A stretch of 6,060 nucleotides of DNA, from the NCBI GenBank assembly GCA_030044075.1, contig JASHWM010000184.1, positions 1 to 6,060 of the forward strand, read 5' to 3'. This document shows, piece after piece, positions 5,285 through 6,060 of this stretch. Position 1 is the stretch's first letter; each line of letters starts with the position of its first letter. The position numbers and the translations under genes are program-made. The notes under the pieces are model-generated. The model did not search any database and had not been told where the DNA came from. It saw only the letters and a program-made list of their open reading frames with translations. Origin of the DNA: Candidatus Rhabdochlamydia sp. (GTDB taxonomy: Bacteria; Chlamydiota; Chlamydiia; Chlamydiales; Rhabdochlamydiaceae).

Positions 5285-5686
5285 TTGGAATCCCTTAGAT
5301 TATCAAAAAACAAAGAAGTCGTCCTCAAGGCTTTTGACACGCTATTTAATAAACGCGACTATGTGAAGGCAGAGGCTTTTTGGTCTCCGAGCTATATTCA
5401 GCATAGCGCTCATATCCCACCCGGGCGGGAAGGCCTGTTCAATTTAGTCAAGAGCCTGCCTCCTACTTTAAAGTATGAACCGGGAATGATTGTCGCTGAA
5501 GGCGATCTTGTGATGCTTCATGGAAGATTTTCAGGTTTTGGTCAACCAACCGCCTGGATTGTAGTAGATATTCTGCACATCACAAGTGGCGTTCTTACCG
5601 AGCATTGGGATGTCATTCAAGATGAAGCTTCCCATGAAACTTCTAAGAGCGGTCTTCCAATGTTTGGCGAAAAATTTGATAAGTAA
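5285..5686 (+). CDS. SnoaL-like / NTF2-like domain protein
   Basis: This 133-residue protein fills a single NTF2-like alpha+beta cone fold. An N-terminal helix (KEVVLKAFDTLFNKRDYVKA, 10-29) is followed by FWSPSYIQHSAHIPPGREGL (32-51), typical of SnoaL-type proteins. The C-terminal half has VDILHITSGVLTEHWDVIQD (94-113) and ends KSGLPMFGEKF (121-131), a pattern familiar in bacterial proteins named nuclear transport factor 2 family or SnoaL-like. Members are small cytosolic proteins, some of them polyketide cyclases or isomerases and many of unknown function; no activity can be assigned. Translation starts at a TTG with a strong Shine-Dalgarno. The downstream oxidoreductase begins 13 bases after the stop, so the two are probably cotranscribed and may act on related small molecules. 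Confidence 0.85.
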   Translation: MESLRLSKNKEVVLKAFDTLFNKRDYVKAEAFWSPSYIQHSAHIPPGREGLFNLVKSLPPTLKYEPGMIVAEGDLVMLHGRFSGFGQPTAWIVVDILHITSGVLTEHWDVIQDEASHETSKSGLPMFGEKFDK

Positions 5687-5699
5687 GGGGAAATAAAGC

Positions 5700-6060
5700 A
5701 TGGCTGATAAATTAGCGACAAAAATTGTTTTGGCAGCAAGGCCAAAGGGAAAGCCCGTTGAAGGAGATTTTCGCATTGAAAAGTTTCCCATACCTCAAGC
5801 AGGGCCAAAAGAGCTACTGTTACAAACACGTTATTTATCTCTTGACCCTTACATGCGTGGGCGCATGGAGGATGTGAAATCCTATGCTCCACCATTGAAA
5901 ATTGGAGAAGTAATGACGGGAGAGAGTGTGGCTGAGGTCATTCTGTCAAACAATCCTGATTTTTCAGCTGGAGATCTAGTTCTTGCCAATACTGGCTGGC
6001 AAACCCATTATCTTTCAGATGGCAAAGGGCTAAAGAAGATAGATCCAAATATTGCCCCTG
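5700..6060 (+). CDS. NADP-dependent MDR oxidoreductase, CurA/LTB4-dehydrogenase-like, N-terminal part
   Basis: The frame opens at an ATG at 5700 with GGGGA (5687-5691) eight bases upstream and runs off the right edge after 120 complete codons. ARPKGKPVEGDFRIE (13-27), RYLSLDPYMRGRM (44-56), IGEVMTGESVAEV (68-80) and FSAGDLVLANTGWQTHYL (88-105) match the GroES-like N-terminal domain of the medium-chain reductase branch that includes curcumin reductase CurA and leukotriene B4 12-hydroxydehydrogenase. These cytosolic zinc-free enzymes reduce the C=C bond of alpha,beta-unsaturated ketones and aldehydes using NADPH. The Rossmann domain lies outside the window. It forms a tight operon with the NTF2-like gene, suggesting metabolism or detoxification of a reactive carbonyl compound. 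The exact substrate is not inferable. Confidence 0.88.
   Translation, partial: MADKLATKIVLAARPKGKPVEGDFRIEKFPIPQAGPKELLLQTRYLSLDPYMRGRMEDVKSYAPPLKIGEVMTGESVAEVILSNNPDFSAGDLVLANTGWQTHYLSDGKGLKKIDPNIAP

Noticed and set aside
5531..5895. Minus-strand frames of 86 and 92 codons opposite the NTF2-like and CurA-like genes
   Set aside because: They are antisense to two recognisable genes and have no supporting motif.

Overview
The window looks like a chromosomal stretch from an intracellular bacterium of moderate to low GC. An environmental member of the Chlamydiae is my best guess, and a host-associated gammaproteobacterium is the alternative. The main clue is a membrane protein with the hallmarks of the Tlc/Npt nucleotide transporter family, which is typical of intracellular bacteria that exchange nucleotides with a host. 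There are no rRNA or tRNA genes, no CRISPR array and no insertion sequence.

Layout. (1) 1-768, minus: N-terminal 256 residues of an Npt/Tlc-like transporter, cut by the left edge. (2) 882-1769, plus: a LysR-type regulator transcribed divergently from it, with an AT-rich 113-bp gap carrying a perfect 8-bp dyad. This is the usual arrangement of a LysR regulator and its target. (3) 1769-1799: a perfect 12-bp inverted repeat with a 7-nt spacer. Its two arms contain a plausible -35 and -10, so it reads as a promoter/operator for the next gene. (4) 1840-3391, plus: two overlapping genes. The first is a fused Xre helix-turn-helix plus ImmA/IrrE-type metallopeptidase and the second a PIN-domain protein. 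Together they look like a toxin-antitoxin module or a protease-controlled stress switch. (5) 3474-4280, minus: a classical short-chain dehydrogenase/reductase with an unusual signal-peptide-like N-terminus, convergent with the PIN gene. (6) 4281-4466: a short gap with a 15-bp palindrome, a GC-rich element able to form two competing hairpins, and a start-less open frame. (7) 4467-5012, minus: epmC (yfcM), the EF-P hydroxylase, recognised with high confidence. (8) 5285-6060, plus: a two-gene operon of a SnoaL/NTF2-like protein (TTG start, strong Shine-Dalgarno) and the N-terminus of a CurA-like NADP-dependent oxidoreductase, cut by the right edge.

How the genes relate. Four local units are supported: transporter plus divergent regulator; antitoxin/protease plus PIN; epmC and the SDR, which are same-strand but probably independent; and NTF2-like plus CurA-like. 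The most interesting unit is the Xre-peptidase/PIN pair with its promoter-embedded operator. Its antitoxin appears to carry a third, C-terminal helix-turn-helix-like segment resembling UPF0175-type antitoxins. This is an unusual-looking variant of a known theme, not a clearly new system. All functions come from motif recognition by eye, without database searches.
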